Shown here: in pieces, positions 27,806 to 36,459 of the stretch
How the letters are laid out: the number at the start of each line of letters is the position of its first letter
Numbering within the stretch: the first letter of the stretch is position 1
Position numbers and translations under genes: made by a program
The notes under the pieces: generated by a model
The model's input: only the letters and a program-made list of their open reading frames with translations
Database searches by the model: none
Told to the model about the DNA's origin: nothing
DNA from: Dokdonia sp. PRO95
Lineage (GTDB): Bacteria > Bacteroidota > Bacteroidia > Flavobacteriales > Flavobacteriaceae
NCBI RefSeq assembly: GCF_000355805.1
Contig: NZ_CM001837.1
Coordinates: forward strand, 753,308 to 817,307
Direction: 5' to 3'
DNA: 64,000 nt

Positions 27806-28475
27806 AATAAATCTACTACTCGCCGAAGATGAGCCTGCGCTAGGCCAGATTGTAAAAGAGAGTCTTGAGACTAGGGACTTCACCGTCACACTATGTCCAG
27901 ATGGTGAGATTGCTTTTGAAAAATTTAAACAAGACACTCCAGACATACTCGTACTCGATGTAATGATGCCTAAGATGGATGGTTTTACTCTAGCCAAAGA
28001 AGTAAGAGCTATAAATGATGAAATCCCCATTATATTTCTCACAGCAAAGTCTCAACCAGCAGATGTTGTAGAGGGGTTTAGCATAGGTGGTAATGACTAC
28101 CTAAAGAAACCCTTTAGTATGGAAGAACTCATCGTGCGTATTAAAAACTTATTGAATCGCTCTGCACAACAAAAAAAGTCAGAGGTACTTAAGGTGGGTA
28201 ACTACAGCTTCGACTTTCCGAGGCAAGAATTACATTACAATAATGACGTCACCCGTCTCACACATAGAGAAGCTCATCTTCTTTTTAATCTGGTAAAAAA
28301 TAAGAATCAAGTGCTGGACCGCAGCCTGATTTTAAAAAAGCTATGGGGCAATGATGATTTTTTCAACGCACGTAGTATGGATGTCTTTATCACAAAACTT
28401 CGCAAGAAACTCAAAGACGACCCTCAGGTTGAGATTGTAAACGTGCGTGGCTATGGTTATAAATTGCTGTGCTAG
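27798..28475 (+). CDS. OmpR-family response regulator
   Basis: The start at 27798 gives 225 residues beginning MSKINLLLAEDEP; an upstream start at 27744 would prepend 18 residues that only reflect the kinase gene in another frame. The receiver domain has the phospho-acceptor Asp54 in VLDVMMPKMDG and Lys in YLKKPF; the C-terminal winged helix carries LTHREAHLLFNLVKNKNQVLDR and RGYGYKL. It is coupled to the kinase by an 8-bp overlap and probably binds the phased GTTAA repeats upstream of the pair. Confidence 0.95.
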   Translation: MSKINLLLAEDEPALGQIVKESLETRDFTVTLCPDGEIAFEKFKQDTPDILVLDVMMPKMDGFTLAKEVRAINDEIPIIFLTAKSQPADVVEGFSIGGNDYLKKPFSMEELIVRIKNLLNRSAQQKKSEVLKVGNYSFDFPRQELHYNNDVTRLTHREAHLLFNLVKNKNQVLDRSLILKKLWGNDDFFNARSMDVFITKLRKKLKDDPQVEIVNVRGYGYKLLC

Positions 28476-28508
28476 ATTTATATTTAACGCAAAGTATTAG
28501 TTGCTGTG

Positions 28509-28530
28509 TTACGCTTTCGCGAAAGCGTAA
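28509..28530. repeat. 22-bp palindrome, full-length copy abutting the globin stop codon
   Basis: Perfect CGCTTTCGCGAAAGCG core with TTA/TAA arms, lying between the convergent response regulator and globin genes and touching the globin stop codon at 28531. Confidence 0.95.
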
Positions 28531-28923
28531 TTATTCCACTCCTGGTTTTGCCTGAAACATATTTACTAGAAAGAAAGTTCCAATCTTACGAGCTCTAAAC
28601 TTTGCCATCTCTGCAAGGTCTCCTTCATATAATTCATCTACCGTTTGCACCCAGTGATTGAGCCACACGCCAAAGTGTTGCTCATTTATAGTATAACCCT
28701 CATCTCTATCTACACGTTTGTGAGCTTGTAAAGGTCTTCCTGTAAAAATGCGCTTTTGAAACAGGTTCCCTTCCCAAAAATCTGTGAGATGCTCAAAGTG
28801 ATGTGGCCAGTCTGTAATGTGTTTATTGAAAATAGGTCCCAGATAAACATCACTACGTATGCGACCATAAAAAGTGGTAACCAGTTTATATACGTCTTCT
28901 CTATTTTTAATCTCTTTTCTCAC
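28531..28923 (-). CDS. Group III truncated haemoglobin
   Basis: A 130-residue globin of the trHbIII type: FYGRIRSDVYLGPIFN, WPHHFEHLTDFWEGNLF, GRPLQAHKRVD with the likely proximal haem ligand His68, and HFGVWLNHW. Such globins bind O2 or NO and are often thought to have redox or NO-detoxifying roles. It is a single gene whose stop codon touches the palindrome at 28509-28530. Confidence 0.92.
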   Translation of the reverse strand: MRKEIKNREDVYKLVTTFYGRIRSDVYLGPIFNKHITDWPHHFEHLTDFWEGNLFQKRIFTGRPLQAHKRVDRDEGYTINEQHFGVWLNHWVQTVDELYEGDLAEMAKFRARKIGTFFLVNMFQAKPGVE

Positions 28924-28973
28924 ATTACAAAGGTATTAACTATAACGGCTAGATTTTTGTACTTTGCTTACTA

Positions 28974-29762
28974 ATGCACAAACTGATTTACATACTATTA
29001 TTTCTTGCTTCTATCACAGCTACAAGCCAGAGCTACTCCCTAGAGAAGATAAATGAGGTCACACTAGACACAGACACCTTTATAGCTGTAGATGCTTTTA
29101 ATGCACTATACCACATTAAAGGTGATATATTATATAAGACTGATGTGCAAAATGAGTATCAATTTTCGGCATTGCAACTGGGTGCGTTAACTTCGGTAGA
29201 TGTGCTCAACCCGCTTAGAATTACCTTGTTTTATGAAAGCTCAAACACAGCTGTCATTCTTGACAACACACTTAACGAAATCACACGTGTAAACTTCTCT
29301 ACCATAGAAAACTTTAGAAATGTAAGCCACGTGCGTACGGCAAGTGATAGGCGATTCTGGATTTTTAATACAGATTTACAACAGTTAGAAATTTTTGACT
29401 GGAACACTCAAAAGGTTCTTACCCAGTTTCCTCCTATGGCACATAATGCCACAGCGCTTATGACCAACTTTAATTTTGCCTGGGTGAGTACTAAAGATGG
29501 TGTTTTTTACTACAATAATTATGGGAGTTTTATAGAGAAGATAGAAAGTCCTGAAAGCCAGCTTATGTCACAAGACAAAGGTGCTTTTATACTTTATGCA
29601 GATAAGAAGCTCTATTACAAACCTAATGATACTGCTGCTGTAGGAGTTATAGAAACATTAGATTTATCTATAAAACAGCTTTCTTTAAAAGGGGAAAGTC
29701 TCTATATTTACAGTGATAAAAAGCTCACTGCTTTCCGTCTCAAACTAGCTAAACAACCTTAA
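28974..29762 (+). CDS. Exported protein of unknown function
   Basis: The 262-residue protein has a signal peptide (MHKLIYILLFLASITATSQ) and a mature part rich in short beta strands with recurrent turns (FNALYHIKGDILYKTD, DRRFWIFNTDLQQLEIFDW, LYYKPND), compatible with a beta-propeller. I recognise no named family. It lies 2 bp before the deoxynucleoside kinase gene and is probably co-transcribed with it, a pairing I have no functional explanation for. Confidence 0.75.
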   Translation: MHKLIYILLFLASITATSQSYSLEKINEVTLDTDTFIAVDAFNALYHIKGDILYKTDVQNEYQFSALQLGALTSVDVLNPLRITLFYESSNTAVILDNTLNEITRVNFSTIENFRNVSHVRTASDRRFWIFNTDLQQLEIFDWNTQKVLTQFPPMAHNATALMTNFNFAWVSTKDGVFYYNNYGSFIEKIESPESQLMSQDKGAFILYADKKLYYKPNDTAAVGVIETLDLSIKQLSLKGESLYIYSDKKLTAFRLKLAKQP

Positions 29763-29764
29763 CT

Positions 29765-30379
29765 ATGCACATCGCCATCGCCGGTAATATTGGTGCCGGT
29801 AAAACGACACTGACTAAACTTCTCGCAAAACATTTTAAGTGGACTCCACAGTTTGAAGACGTGGTAGATAACCCTTATCTAGATGATTTTTATAATGAGA
29901 TGGAGCGCTGGTCTTTTAACCTGCAAATTTACTTTTTAAATAGCCGTTTTAGACAATTACTAGAGATACGCGATAGCAATAAATCTATTATACAAGACCG
30001 TACTATCTATGAAGACGCATTCATATTTGCGCCTAACCTGCACGCGATGGGATTGCTTACTAATAGAGATTACAACAACTACAAGTCGCTTTTTGACCTT
30101 ATGGAGAGTGTAGTAGATGCACCAGACCTTATGATTTACCTGCGTAGCTCTATCCCAAACCTTGTATCGCAAATACACAAGCGTGGCAGAGACTATGAAA
30201 ACTCTATATCTATAGACTACCTAAGCCGTCTTAATGAACGCTACGAGGCGTGGATACACGGTTATGACAAAGGAAAGCTTCTTATTATAGATGTAGATAA
30301 TCTTGACTTTGTAGATAATCCAGAAGATTTAGGAGATATCATCAATAGAATAGATGCTGAGTTAAATGGGCTTTTCTAG
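29765..30379 (+). CDS. Deoxynucleoside kinase
   Basis: A 204-residue member of the dCK/dGK family that phosphorylates salvaged deoxynucleosides. It has the P-loop GNIGAGKT (residues 7-14), the DRTIYED motif (the catalytic DR pair) and the lid segment KRGRDYE. Substrate preference (dA, dG or dC) cannot be read from sequence. A hairpin with a T-tail follows. NupC and thymidylate synthase genes further along suggest nucleoside salvage in this organism. Confidence 0.92.
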   Translation: MHIAIAGNIGAGKTTLTKLLAKHFKWTPQFEDVVDNPYLDDFYNEMERWSFNLQIYFLNSRFRQLLEIRDSNKSIIQDRTIYEDAFIFAPNLHAMGLLTNRDYNNYKSLFDLMESVVDAPDLMIYLRSSIPNLVSQIHKRGRDYENSISIDYLSRLNERYEAWIHGYDKGKLLIIDVDNLDFVDNPEDLGDIINRIDAELNGLF

Positions 30380-30432
30380 AAACTAGAATTTATTATTACC
30401 CACTTAATTTCAGTTATTTACAAACACAAATG

Positions 30433-30460
30433 AAGCTTTTTACATCTGTAAAAAGCTTTT
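30433..30460 (+). terminator. Intrinsic terminator of the deoxynucleoside kinase gene
   Basis: AAGCTTTTTAC and GTAAAAAGCTT form an 11-bp perfect stem around ATCT, followed by TT. Confidence 0.6.
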
Positions 30461-30479
30461 CTAATTGAATAAAATACTC

Positions 30480-30487
30480 TAGTTTTG
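30480..30487 (+). promoter_or_regulatory. Candidate -7 box of the lipoprotein gene
   Basis: TAGTTTTG matches TAnnTTTG and lies 24 bp before the ATG at 30512. The expected -33 spacing is not seen. Confidence 0.4.
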
Positions 30488-30511
30488 CGCCTTGAAAAAC
30501 TAACAAATATT

Positions 30512-31030
30512 ATGAAAAATCTTAAATTTATTTTAGTCCTTGCTATTTCTGTAATGGCTATTTCTTGTGGTAATGATGATGACGGTACACCAGCGGGACC
30601 TACATTAACTCCAGCACTTCTTGAGGGAACATATAACTTCACATTTTTTGAAAGTGAGGAGGTAATAGAACAGCAAGTAACAGGAGGGACGGCTACGACA
30701 ACTATCACTGAGGTAGGTGACACCTTTGGATCATCAAACATTGTTTTTAACGCAAACGGAACTTACACTACTAGCTTCCAATACCGTTTAACAACAACTA
30801 CTCAATTAGAAAACAACGACCCAGTAGAAGAAACTGAAATTATTGTCGATTCTGATACAGGTAGTTATACTGTAAACGATACAGATCAAACAATTACTTT
30901 TGACGGTGGTAACACAGGTGATGTGACTTTATTTAACAACAGCCAGTTGAGAATAGAATTTATGGATGTAGACGTAAGTACAGATAGAACATCTACAACA
31001 AATCAAGAATTTCGTTTTGAAAGACAGTAG
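30512..31030 (+). CDS. Lipoprotein, lipocalin-like
   Basis: The start is set at 30512, giving MKNLKFILVLAISVMAIS followed by the lipobox Cys; an ATG at 30485 would add residues before the signal. The 172-residue protein has an Asp-rich GNDDDG linker after the Cys, common in Bacteroidetes surface lipoproteins. The rest alternates strands and turns (LLEGTYNF, FNANGTYTTSF, GSYTVNDTDQTITFDGG) like small lipocalin-type barrels. Family assignment is tentative and no ligand is known. A strong terminator follows. Confidence 0.75.
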   Translation: MKNLKFILVLAISVMAISCGNDDDGTPAGPTLTPALLEGTYNFTFFESEEVIEQQVTGGTATTTITEVGDTFGSSNIVFNANGTYTTSFQYRLTTTTQLENNDPVEETEIIVDSDTGSYTVNDTDQTITFDGGNTGDVTLFNNSQLRIEFMDVDVSTDRTSTTNQEFRFERQ

Positions 31031-31055
31031 TCACAGAGCAACTTGATAACATATA

Positions 31056-31089
31056 AAAACGGCTACTTAATTAAGTAGCCGTTTTTTTT
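31056..31089. terminator. Bidirectional intrinsic terminator
   Basis: ACGGCTACTTAA and TTAAGTAGCCGT form a perfect 12-bp stem flanked by AAAA and TTTTTTT. It serves the convergent lipoprotein and App1-like genes. Confidence 0.92.
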
Positions 31090-31100
31090 ATGCTTTATGA

Positions 31101-32108
31101 TTATGCTATAAGACCTATAGATCTGGCGTACTCCTCTGCAAAGGAACTCTTTTCTACTAGTACTGCCGGCGTGGTCTCATACTGTGCAAGTACACTTTTT
31201 ACACGCATTACCTTTTTCTTATGTTTTACACTACGCAGATATACCGCTAGTATTTGCTCTGGATACTCCTTTGCTACTTCTAGATAAATATCTACATCGT
31301 GCTCTCCACTATCACCTATAAGCACAAACTTTAAGTCTGGATAGGTGTTTAATATATTTCTAATCTCGTGCTGCTTGTGCGGCTTTTCTGGTTTTGGAGT
31401 TTTCTCAAAAGGCCCTCTAAAATCTCTTAATAATATAGGCCCTTTCGGGAAATTTTGATTCCTCACAAAAGATTCTAGGTAGTTATATAAATTCCAAGGG
31501 CTGTTACTCACATAAAACATTGGGTTTGCATCTGCTCCAGAAGTTCCTCTATGTAGTTTTTGATATAAAGAAGGAGCTCCCTCTAGCGATGTGCGCCTCC
31601 CTACATCTTTAAAAAGTGTATTTACTATCACCCTCCACTTAAGAAGCGACGCTACTCCCGTGTGTAATATCGTATCATCTATATCACTTATGACTCCATA
31701 AGAAGCATTTTCTGAAGGAATTAGCATCTCTATAGCAAACTTATTTTCTCCCATAAGCACCACATCCTTTTTTACATCATCAAAGCTCACTGTAAGCTGG
31801 AGCCAGCCTTCACTATTAGTCATCTTATCTAAGCCGTGTACCTGCTCATCTAATTTAAAATATCCTTCGGCATCTGTGGTGGTATAAAAGACAGCTCCAT
31901 CTGGCAAAGTCACTTTGAGTTTCGTGTGACGCAGCTCATCTGTAGCAAACTGTTTATAGGCATTTTTAAAAGCAGCAAGCACACCCTTTTTCTTTAGATC
32001 TACTCCTTCGTGCTCTAAAGCGCGCCCTATGAGGTATAAGTGATTTTTAGTTCCATAAGACTGGTACCCGTCTATTTGTATAGGACCTTGTTTTTTAGAA
32101 AAGAACAT
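31101..32108 (-). CDS. App1-like phosphatase family protein (DUF2183)
   Basis: The 335-residue protein carries the HAD-like phosphatase signature SDIDDTILHTG (DxDxT) and FYVSNSPWNLYNYLESF, the App1/DUF2183 pattern; yeast App1 is a phosphatidate phosphatase. About 140 N-terminal residues form a beta-rich domain. No signal peptide is seen, so it is probably cytoplasmic or peripheral. A lipid phosphatase role is inferred from family only. An interspersed repeat copy lies just upstream. Confidence 0.85.
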   Translation of the reverse strand: MFFSKKQGPIQIDGYQSYGTKNHLYLIGRALEHEGVDLKKKGVLAAFKNAYKQFATDELRHTKLKVTLPDGAVFYTTTDAEGYFKLDEQVHGLDKMTNSEGWLQLTVSFDDVKKDVVLMGENKFAIEMLIPSENASYGVISDIDDTILHTGVASLLKWRVIVNTLFKDVGRRTSLEGAPSLYQKLHRGTSGADANPMFYVSNSPWNLYNYLESFVRNQNFPKGPILLRDFRGPFEKTPKPEKPHKQHEIRNILNTYPDLKFVLIGDSGEHDVDIYLEVAKEYPEQILAVYLRSVKHKKKVMRVKSVLAQYETTPAVLVEKSSFAEEYARSIGLIA

Positions 32109-32130
32109 TGTACGATGTATTGGTTAGTAT

Positions 32131-32184
32131 TACGCTTTCGCACTTCGGCAAGCTCAGTATAAATTTGAGTAAACTGAAAGCGTT
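32131..32184. repeat. 55-bp-type interspersed repeat, copy B
   Basis: Matches copy A at 23751 over its whole length with roughly a dozen differences. It begins TACGCTTTCG, contains CTTCGGCAAGCTCAGTATA and ends AAACTGAAAGCG. Internal TCAGT/ACTGA arms could form a hairpin. Confidence 0.75.
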
Positions 32185-32200
32185 AAAATAATAGCTTCAT

Positions 32201-32237
32201 AAAAAAAGTGCACAACTATAGTAATGCACTTTTTTTG
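32201..32237 (-). terminator. Intrinsic terminator of the peroxiredoxin-like gene
   Basis: On the minus strand AAAAAAAGTGCA and TGCACTTTTTTT pair around a 12-base loop and end in a T-run. Confidence 0.75.
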
Positions 32238-32258
32238 GTAGAGATATGTCTCTATTTC

Positions 32259-32789
32259 TTACGCATTTTGAGGAATTCCTTTTACCTCTCCTCTAGCTGG
32301 GTAATCTTTTTTCATAATAAAATCAATCCCTCCTAAAAGATCATCAAATTGTGGTCTCGCAAATGGCATCGATTGCACTGAAGAAAAGAAAAGTGTACCA
32401 TCTGGTTTAATTAAAAATAGTCCAGGCTCTGTAAAGAAGTCTGGCTCCTTATCTGAAATAGCTTCAGAAATATAAAGTCCGTACTCTCTAGCCTTTTCTA
32501 AAGACAGATTATAACCAATAGGAAGTGATGGAATATCCCAGTCTTCTCCTGCTATTTTAGCACGCTTTTCTGTGTCTGCGCTTATCGCAATCACATTAAT
32601 TCCTCGCTCTGTAAATTTATCTAGTTGTGACGCTAGGTCCTCTAGTTGCGCTTTACAGACAGGACAATGTAATCCCCTATAAAAAACCACGAGCGTAAAG
32701 TTTTCTACATTTTGCTCACTTAATTTCCAGTTAGTATCATTTATTAAAGGTACTTCTAGTGAAGGTACTTTAGTCTTAGGTAGTATCAT
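32259..32789 (-). CDS. Peroxiredoxin-like (AhpC/TSA) protein
   Basis: A 176-residue thioredoxin-fold protein with FTLVVFYRGLHCPVCKAQL. A CPVC motif replaces the classical Pxxx(T/S)xxC peroxidatic site, which places it in the peroxiredoxin-like family with a CxxC-type pair. It likely reduces peroxides or protein disulfides in the cytoplasm, as there is no signal peptide. The partner reductant is unknown. It stands alone with its own terminator. Confidence 0.85.
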   Translation of the reverse strand: MILPKTKVPSLEVPLINDTNWKLSEQNVENFTLVVFYRGLHCPVCKAQLEDLASQLDKFTERGINVIAISADTEKRAKIAGEDWDIPSLPIGYNLSLEKAREYGLYISEAISDKEPDFFTEPGLFLIKPDGTLFFSSVQSMPFARPQFDDLLGGIDFIMKKDYPARGEVKGIPQNA

Positions 32790-32906
32790 AATCTTATTTT
32801 TTTATAAAAGTACCTGAGATGAAGGTTAAAGTATATTAATGTGACAATAAAGGTTTGTTAAGAAATTCTATGACAAGCACTTCCCCGTTCTTTGACTAGA
32901 GAGCAT

Positions 32907-32930
32907 AAAAAAAGCAGCCTGATGGCTGCT
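32907..32930 (-). terminator. Intrinsic terminator of ppa
   Basis: On the minus strand AGCAGCC and GGCTGCT pair around ATCA and run into TTTTTTT. Confidence 0.85.
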
Positions 32931-32965
32931 CTCTTGTAATTTAATCTATTTTAGAATATGTGCTA

Positions 32966-33493
32966 TTATTTAATAGACACCTCTTCTGCAGGAACATCAG
33001 ACTCTTCGTAACGCTCGATACATTTCTGAATGATAGCCTTAGCTTCGTTAACATCTCCCCATCCACCTACGTCTACTTTCTTTTCTTCAAGATCCTTATA
33101 TACTTGGAAGAAGTGCTCGATTTCTTTTATTAAATGCGGGTTACAATCAGATAAATCTGCAAGTTTACTTGCTGCAGGATCACTTACTGGCACACAGATT
33201 ACTTTTTCATCTGGACCTTTCTCATCTGCCATATGGAATACTCCAATAGGCTTCACCTCAATTACACAACCAGGAAAAGTAGGCTCTGTTACTAATACGA
33301 GTACATCAAGAGGATCACCATCTAGCGCGAGAGTTTCAGGAATAAAACCATAATCTGCTGGGTACATCATAGAAGAGAAAATCATACGATCGTAACGCAT
33401 TCTCTTTAGTTTAAAATCGTACTCATACTTATTACGGCTTCCCTTAGGAATCTCTACTAATACGTCAAATGTTGTTACTTTATCTGCTGTCAT
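32966..33493 (-). CDS. ppa: Inorganic pyrophosphatase
   Basis: Family I soluble pyrophosphatase of 175 residues, hydrolysing PPi to drive biosynthetic reactions such as sulfate activation and SAM synthesis. Signatures include EIPKGSRNKYEYD, YPADYGFIPET and the metal-binding DGDPLDVLVLV. Length fits prokaryotic family I enzymes. Single gene with its own terminator. Confidence 0.97.
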   Translation of the reverse strand: MTADKVTTFDVLVEIPKGSRNKYEYDFKLKRMRYDRMIFSSMMYPADYGFIPETLALDGDPLDVLVLVTEPTFPGCVIEVKPIGVFHMADEKGPDEKVICVPVSDPAASKLADLSDCNPHLIKEIEHFFQVYKDLEEKKVDVGGWGDVNEAKAIIQKCIERYEESDVPAEEVSIK

Positions 33494-33743
33494 AATATAT
33501 TATATTTCAAATCTCATGTATTTTGATACATAAGAGATGTCTCAATTAATTCACAATATCCTTAGTGTACACTTTATTAAACAACTGCATAACAACTATT
33601 TAGTTTAAAATATATTTATTAAGGCGTGCAAAAATACGCTGAAATAGCGATTTAGCCAAATATTGGTGCATTAAGATTAGGTTAGGTGATTAAAAAAACA
33701 CCCTTCTAAAAAAGCTAATAAGCTATCCTACAATAAGTCTTCC

Positions 33744-36296
33744 TTAAAAATAAAACCCAAAACTACCCGTAACTCCTATCTTCCTTGCATCTGGAACAGA
33801 ATTATAATTTCCTCTAAAGTTAAGGTCAATACGGAACACCTTAAAAATGTTACCCACTCCTACACTATACTCATAATAAGGCTCTACAGATGGGGCTACC
33901 ATGCTCGGGGTTATTGCTGTAATAGGCTGTCCTTCTTCAAATAGTAAACTCTCAAACGCTGGGCGGTTTAAGTCAATGTTACCTTGAGAGATATTACCTA
34001 TCACACCACGCACGCTTACTATCTCACGTAAATTCAAATTTTTGAGTAATGGAATACGATTAAAAATGCGGCCTCCAAAGTTGTGTTCTAGCTGTAGTGA
34101 GGCATACTCATCTGTTGTAAACTCATAAAAGTTAAGCTGGCTAAAGGTATTGAAGATTGAAAACAGCGACTGGTTACCAGGCACAGGACTTAATAGTGCT
34201 AGCGGTACCTCATCAAATGTTTTACCTATTTCTGTAGAGGCTGTTAATGTACCGAGACCTCCTATACGGATTGCCTTCCTAGCAGAAAATTGCACCTTAT
34301 CATATGCAAAGTCGCTATCAAGTGTCCCTTCTAGTCCACGTGTATAACTCGCATAAAAACTAGGAAACCACTCATTAGTCACTCTACGCTCTACTCCAAA
34401 ACCTGAAGTTTTCTTTCCTGGCTCCCAGATGGTGGTAAGAACCACTTCTGCTTGTTTTAACTCTCCTGTGGTCGTAGTTTGCGTATCATCTGTAAAATAG
34501 TCTAGGCTAAAAGTTTCCGAAGCCGACTCTAAAGTTCTCAGAGAGAAGTCTGCCCTTACTTGAAGGTTACGCACTACTTCTACTTCGGCTGCAATATTTG
34601 CTAGCTTGATCGAGGTAAGTTTATCGTTGGTCGCTGTATTTACTAGTGAGGATGATGCTAGATTTCTACCTAGCACGTCTCTAGAGGTTGTAAGGCTCGC
34701 TCCTATTTGCTCAACGTCTTGTCTATATCCACCAGAGACAATAAATCTACTCTTTTTATCTAGCAGCCATTTTCCTGAGATTCCAAATTTTCCTTTTTTA
34801 TCCTTAAATCCGTAGGCTAGAAATCCTTCTAATCTCCATGGATCATTCTGTGAGAAATAAGTTCTTCCTCCCGTGCGCACACGCAATCCCTCTACCTCAT
34901 TAAACCCAAAGGTTGAGAATATAGGCCCGTAGTCAAAGTTAAGGCTTGGGATCTCATAGTATCCAGATGCCAGAATGGAGCCGAGGTTATAAAGATTTTT
35001 AAATTTCTTTACCGTTTTTAAGGTGTCAAGCATCTTATAAACTCCTAGCTCATCTTTACTAAGCGCCTCTTTTCTATTTTCTTGCCAGAAGGCATCACTA
35101 CGATTAAAAACGTCCTTATCGTAGTTATAAACCTGCCTGTCATAAAAGTCCTTTTCTAGCTTATTATCAAAGTTGTGATTATCGTATAGTGTCGTTCGTT
35201 TACCATACATACCTCTTGACTCCTCTTTTTCGCGCAAAGCGAAATCAGATAAAAAGTAATCTCTTGAAAGTAAGAAGGTGCTATCATTTACGATATCAAA
35301 TTCTTGCTCCATGTAAATCTCTTTTACCCAGTTTACATTTGCACTTTTAGAAAGCTGCATATTGATTTCCTTAATGGCCCATGTAGAGTCATTAACCCAG
35401 AAATCTCCTTTAAAGGTAAGTTCGTTTTTACGTCTCGGGTAGTAGATAATGTTATAACACCACTTATTGTTGATATAAGCGCTATCTGCAAGTACATAGT
35501 TATAGGTTTGGATACCTGTACGAGAAATTGGACTTGTAAAACTCTTGTCAAAAAACTGTAGGTAGTTATCATAGATGTCATAGTCACTATATAGACTTTT
35601 TACAAAACCTATGATAGTTTGATTCTCACTAAAACCACTGTTTTTATTACCTTCTAGAATCTCCTTTTCCTTATTAATCTCATTATCCCCATATACTTTT
35701 GAAAATGCCTCGTTTACAAAAATAGGCAGGTACGTTTTTCCAGTAATACGGCTTGTGTCTGTCTGCTCAAAGATGAACTCCATCCCTCTAAAGATGCGGC
35801 TATTAATAAGCGCACTATCAATCGTATTAAGATCAAACTCTAGCTTCTCATACTTATCATAAGCATATTGCTTGTACTGTTTTAATCCGTTCTGGCGTTT
35901 ATTTGCCCATATTTTACGAAGAATATCTACCGCTGGGTTATTCTTCTTATCTGTTTTTCCAGTAAATATGACTACCTCATCAAGCGAGCCTGCCTCTTCC
36001 TCTAAGACTACTTTCATCTCATAATTTACCTTCTCACTCAAGTTTATCACCTTGTTTGAAAAACCTATAAATGAAAAACGCACTTGATCCCATGTTTGTT
36101 CAGACTCAAGATAAAAACGCCCATCTTCATTAGTTATAGTACCCTCATTAGACCCTACAAATATGACATTTACAAAAGGTAAGCCGTTACCATCTGCGTC
36201 AAAAATCTCACCACTCACTTTAGTTTGACTAAACAAATTTGCTACGCAAAATATGCTAGCGATGATGAGAAAAAAATTATACTTCATGTTAAACAA
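33744..36296 (-). CDS. DUF5686 protein with carboxypeptidase-like regulatory domain
   Basis: An 850-residue exported protein with signal peptide (after MKYNFFLIIASIFCVANLFSQ; the second Met at 36287 is an equally good start). Residues about 25-105 form the regulatory beta-sandwich (VSGEIFDADGNGLPFVNVIFVG, TNEDGRFYL); the remainder matches DUF5686, ending in beta-barrel strands and a C-terminal Phe. It is likely an outer-membrane protein. Function is unknown; no receptor partner is adjacent. Confidence 0.88.
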   Translation of the reverse strand: MFNMKYNFFLIIASIFCVANLFSQTKVSGEIFDADGNGLPFVNVIFVGSNEGTITNEDGRFYLESEQTWDQVRFSFIGFSNKVINLSEKVNYEMKVVLEEEAGSLDEVVIFTGKTDKKNNPAVDILRKIWANKRQNGLKQYKQYAYDKYEKLEFDLNTIDSALINSRIFRGMEFIFEQTDTSRITGKTYLPIFVNEAFSKVYGDNEINKEKEILEGNKNSGFSENQTIIGFVKSLYSDYDIYDNYLQFFDKSFTSPISRTGIQTYNYVLADSAYINNKWCYNIIYYPRRKNELTFKGDFWVNDSTWAIKEINMQLSKSANVNWVKEIYMEQEFDIVNDSTFLLSRDYFLSDFALREKEESRGMYGKRTTLYDNHNFDNKLEKDFYDRQVYNYDKDVFNRSDAFWQENRKEALSKDELGVYKMLDTLKTVKKFKNLYNLGSILASGYYEIPSLNFDYGPIFSTFGFNEVEGLRVRTGGRTYFSQNDPWRLEGFLAYGFKDKKGKFGISGKWLLDKKSRFIVSGGYRQDVEQIGASLTTSRDVLGRNLASSSLVNTATNDKLTSIKLANIAAEVEVVRNLQVRADFSLRTLESASETFSLDYFTDDTQTTTTGELKQAEVVLTTIWEPGKKTSGFGVERRVTNEWFPSFYASYTRGLEGTLDSDFAYDKVQFSARKAIRIGGLGTLTASTEIGKTFDEVPLALLSPVPGNQSLFSIFNTFSQLNFYEFTTDEYASLQLEHNFGGRIFNRIPLLKNLNLREIVSVRGVIGNISQGNIDLNRPAFESLLFEEGQPITAITPSMVAPSVEPYYEYSVGVGNIFKVFRIDLNFRGNYNSVPDARKIGVTGSFGFYF

Positions 36297-36402
36297 TCTA
36301 TGTTGATAGCCTATTAATTGGGGACACCATTAGTTAAAACTATGTACCATCAAATCTTTGACAGTACATTTATCACAACCTTACTCAAAGGTGAAATAAA
36401 TT

Positions 36403-36432
36403 AAAAAATCCCTTCCAGTTATGAAAGGGATT
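36403..36432 (-). terminator. Intrinsic terminator of pdhB
   Basis: On the minus strand AATCCCTT and AAGGGATT pair and are followed by T-rich sequence. It lies about 28 bp after the pdhB stop, beyond a half-palindrome at 36444. Confidence 0.75.
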
Positions 36433-36459
36433 AAATCTTATTCCGCTTTCGCGAAAATA

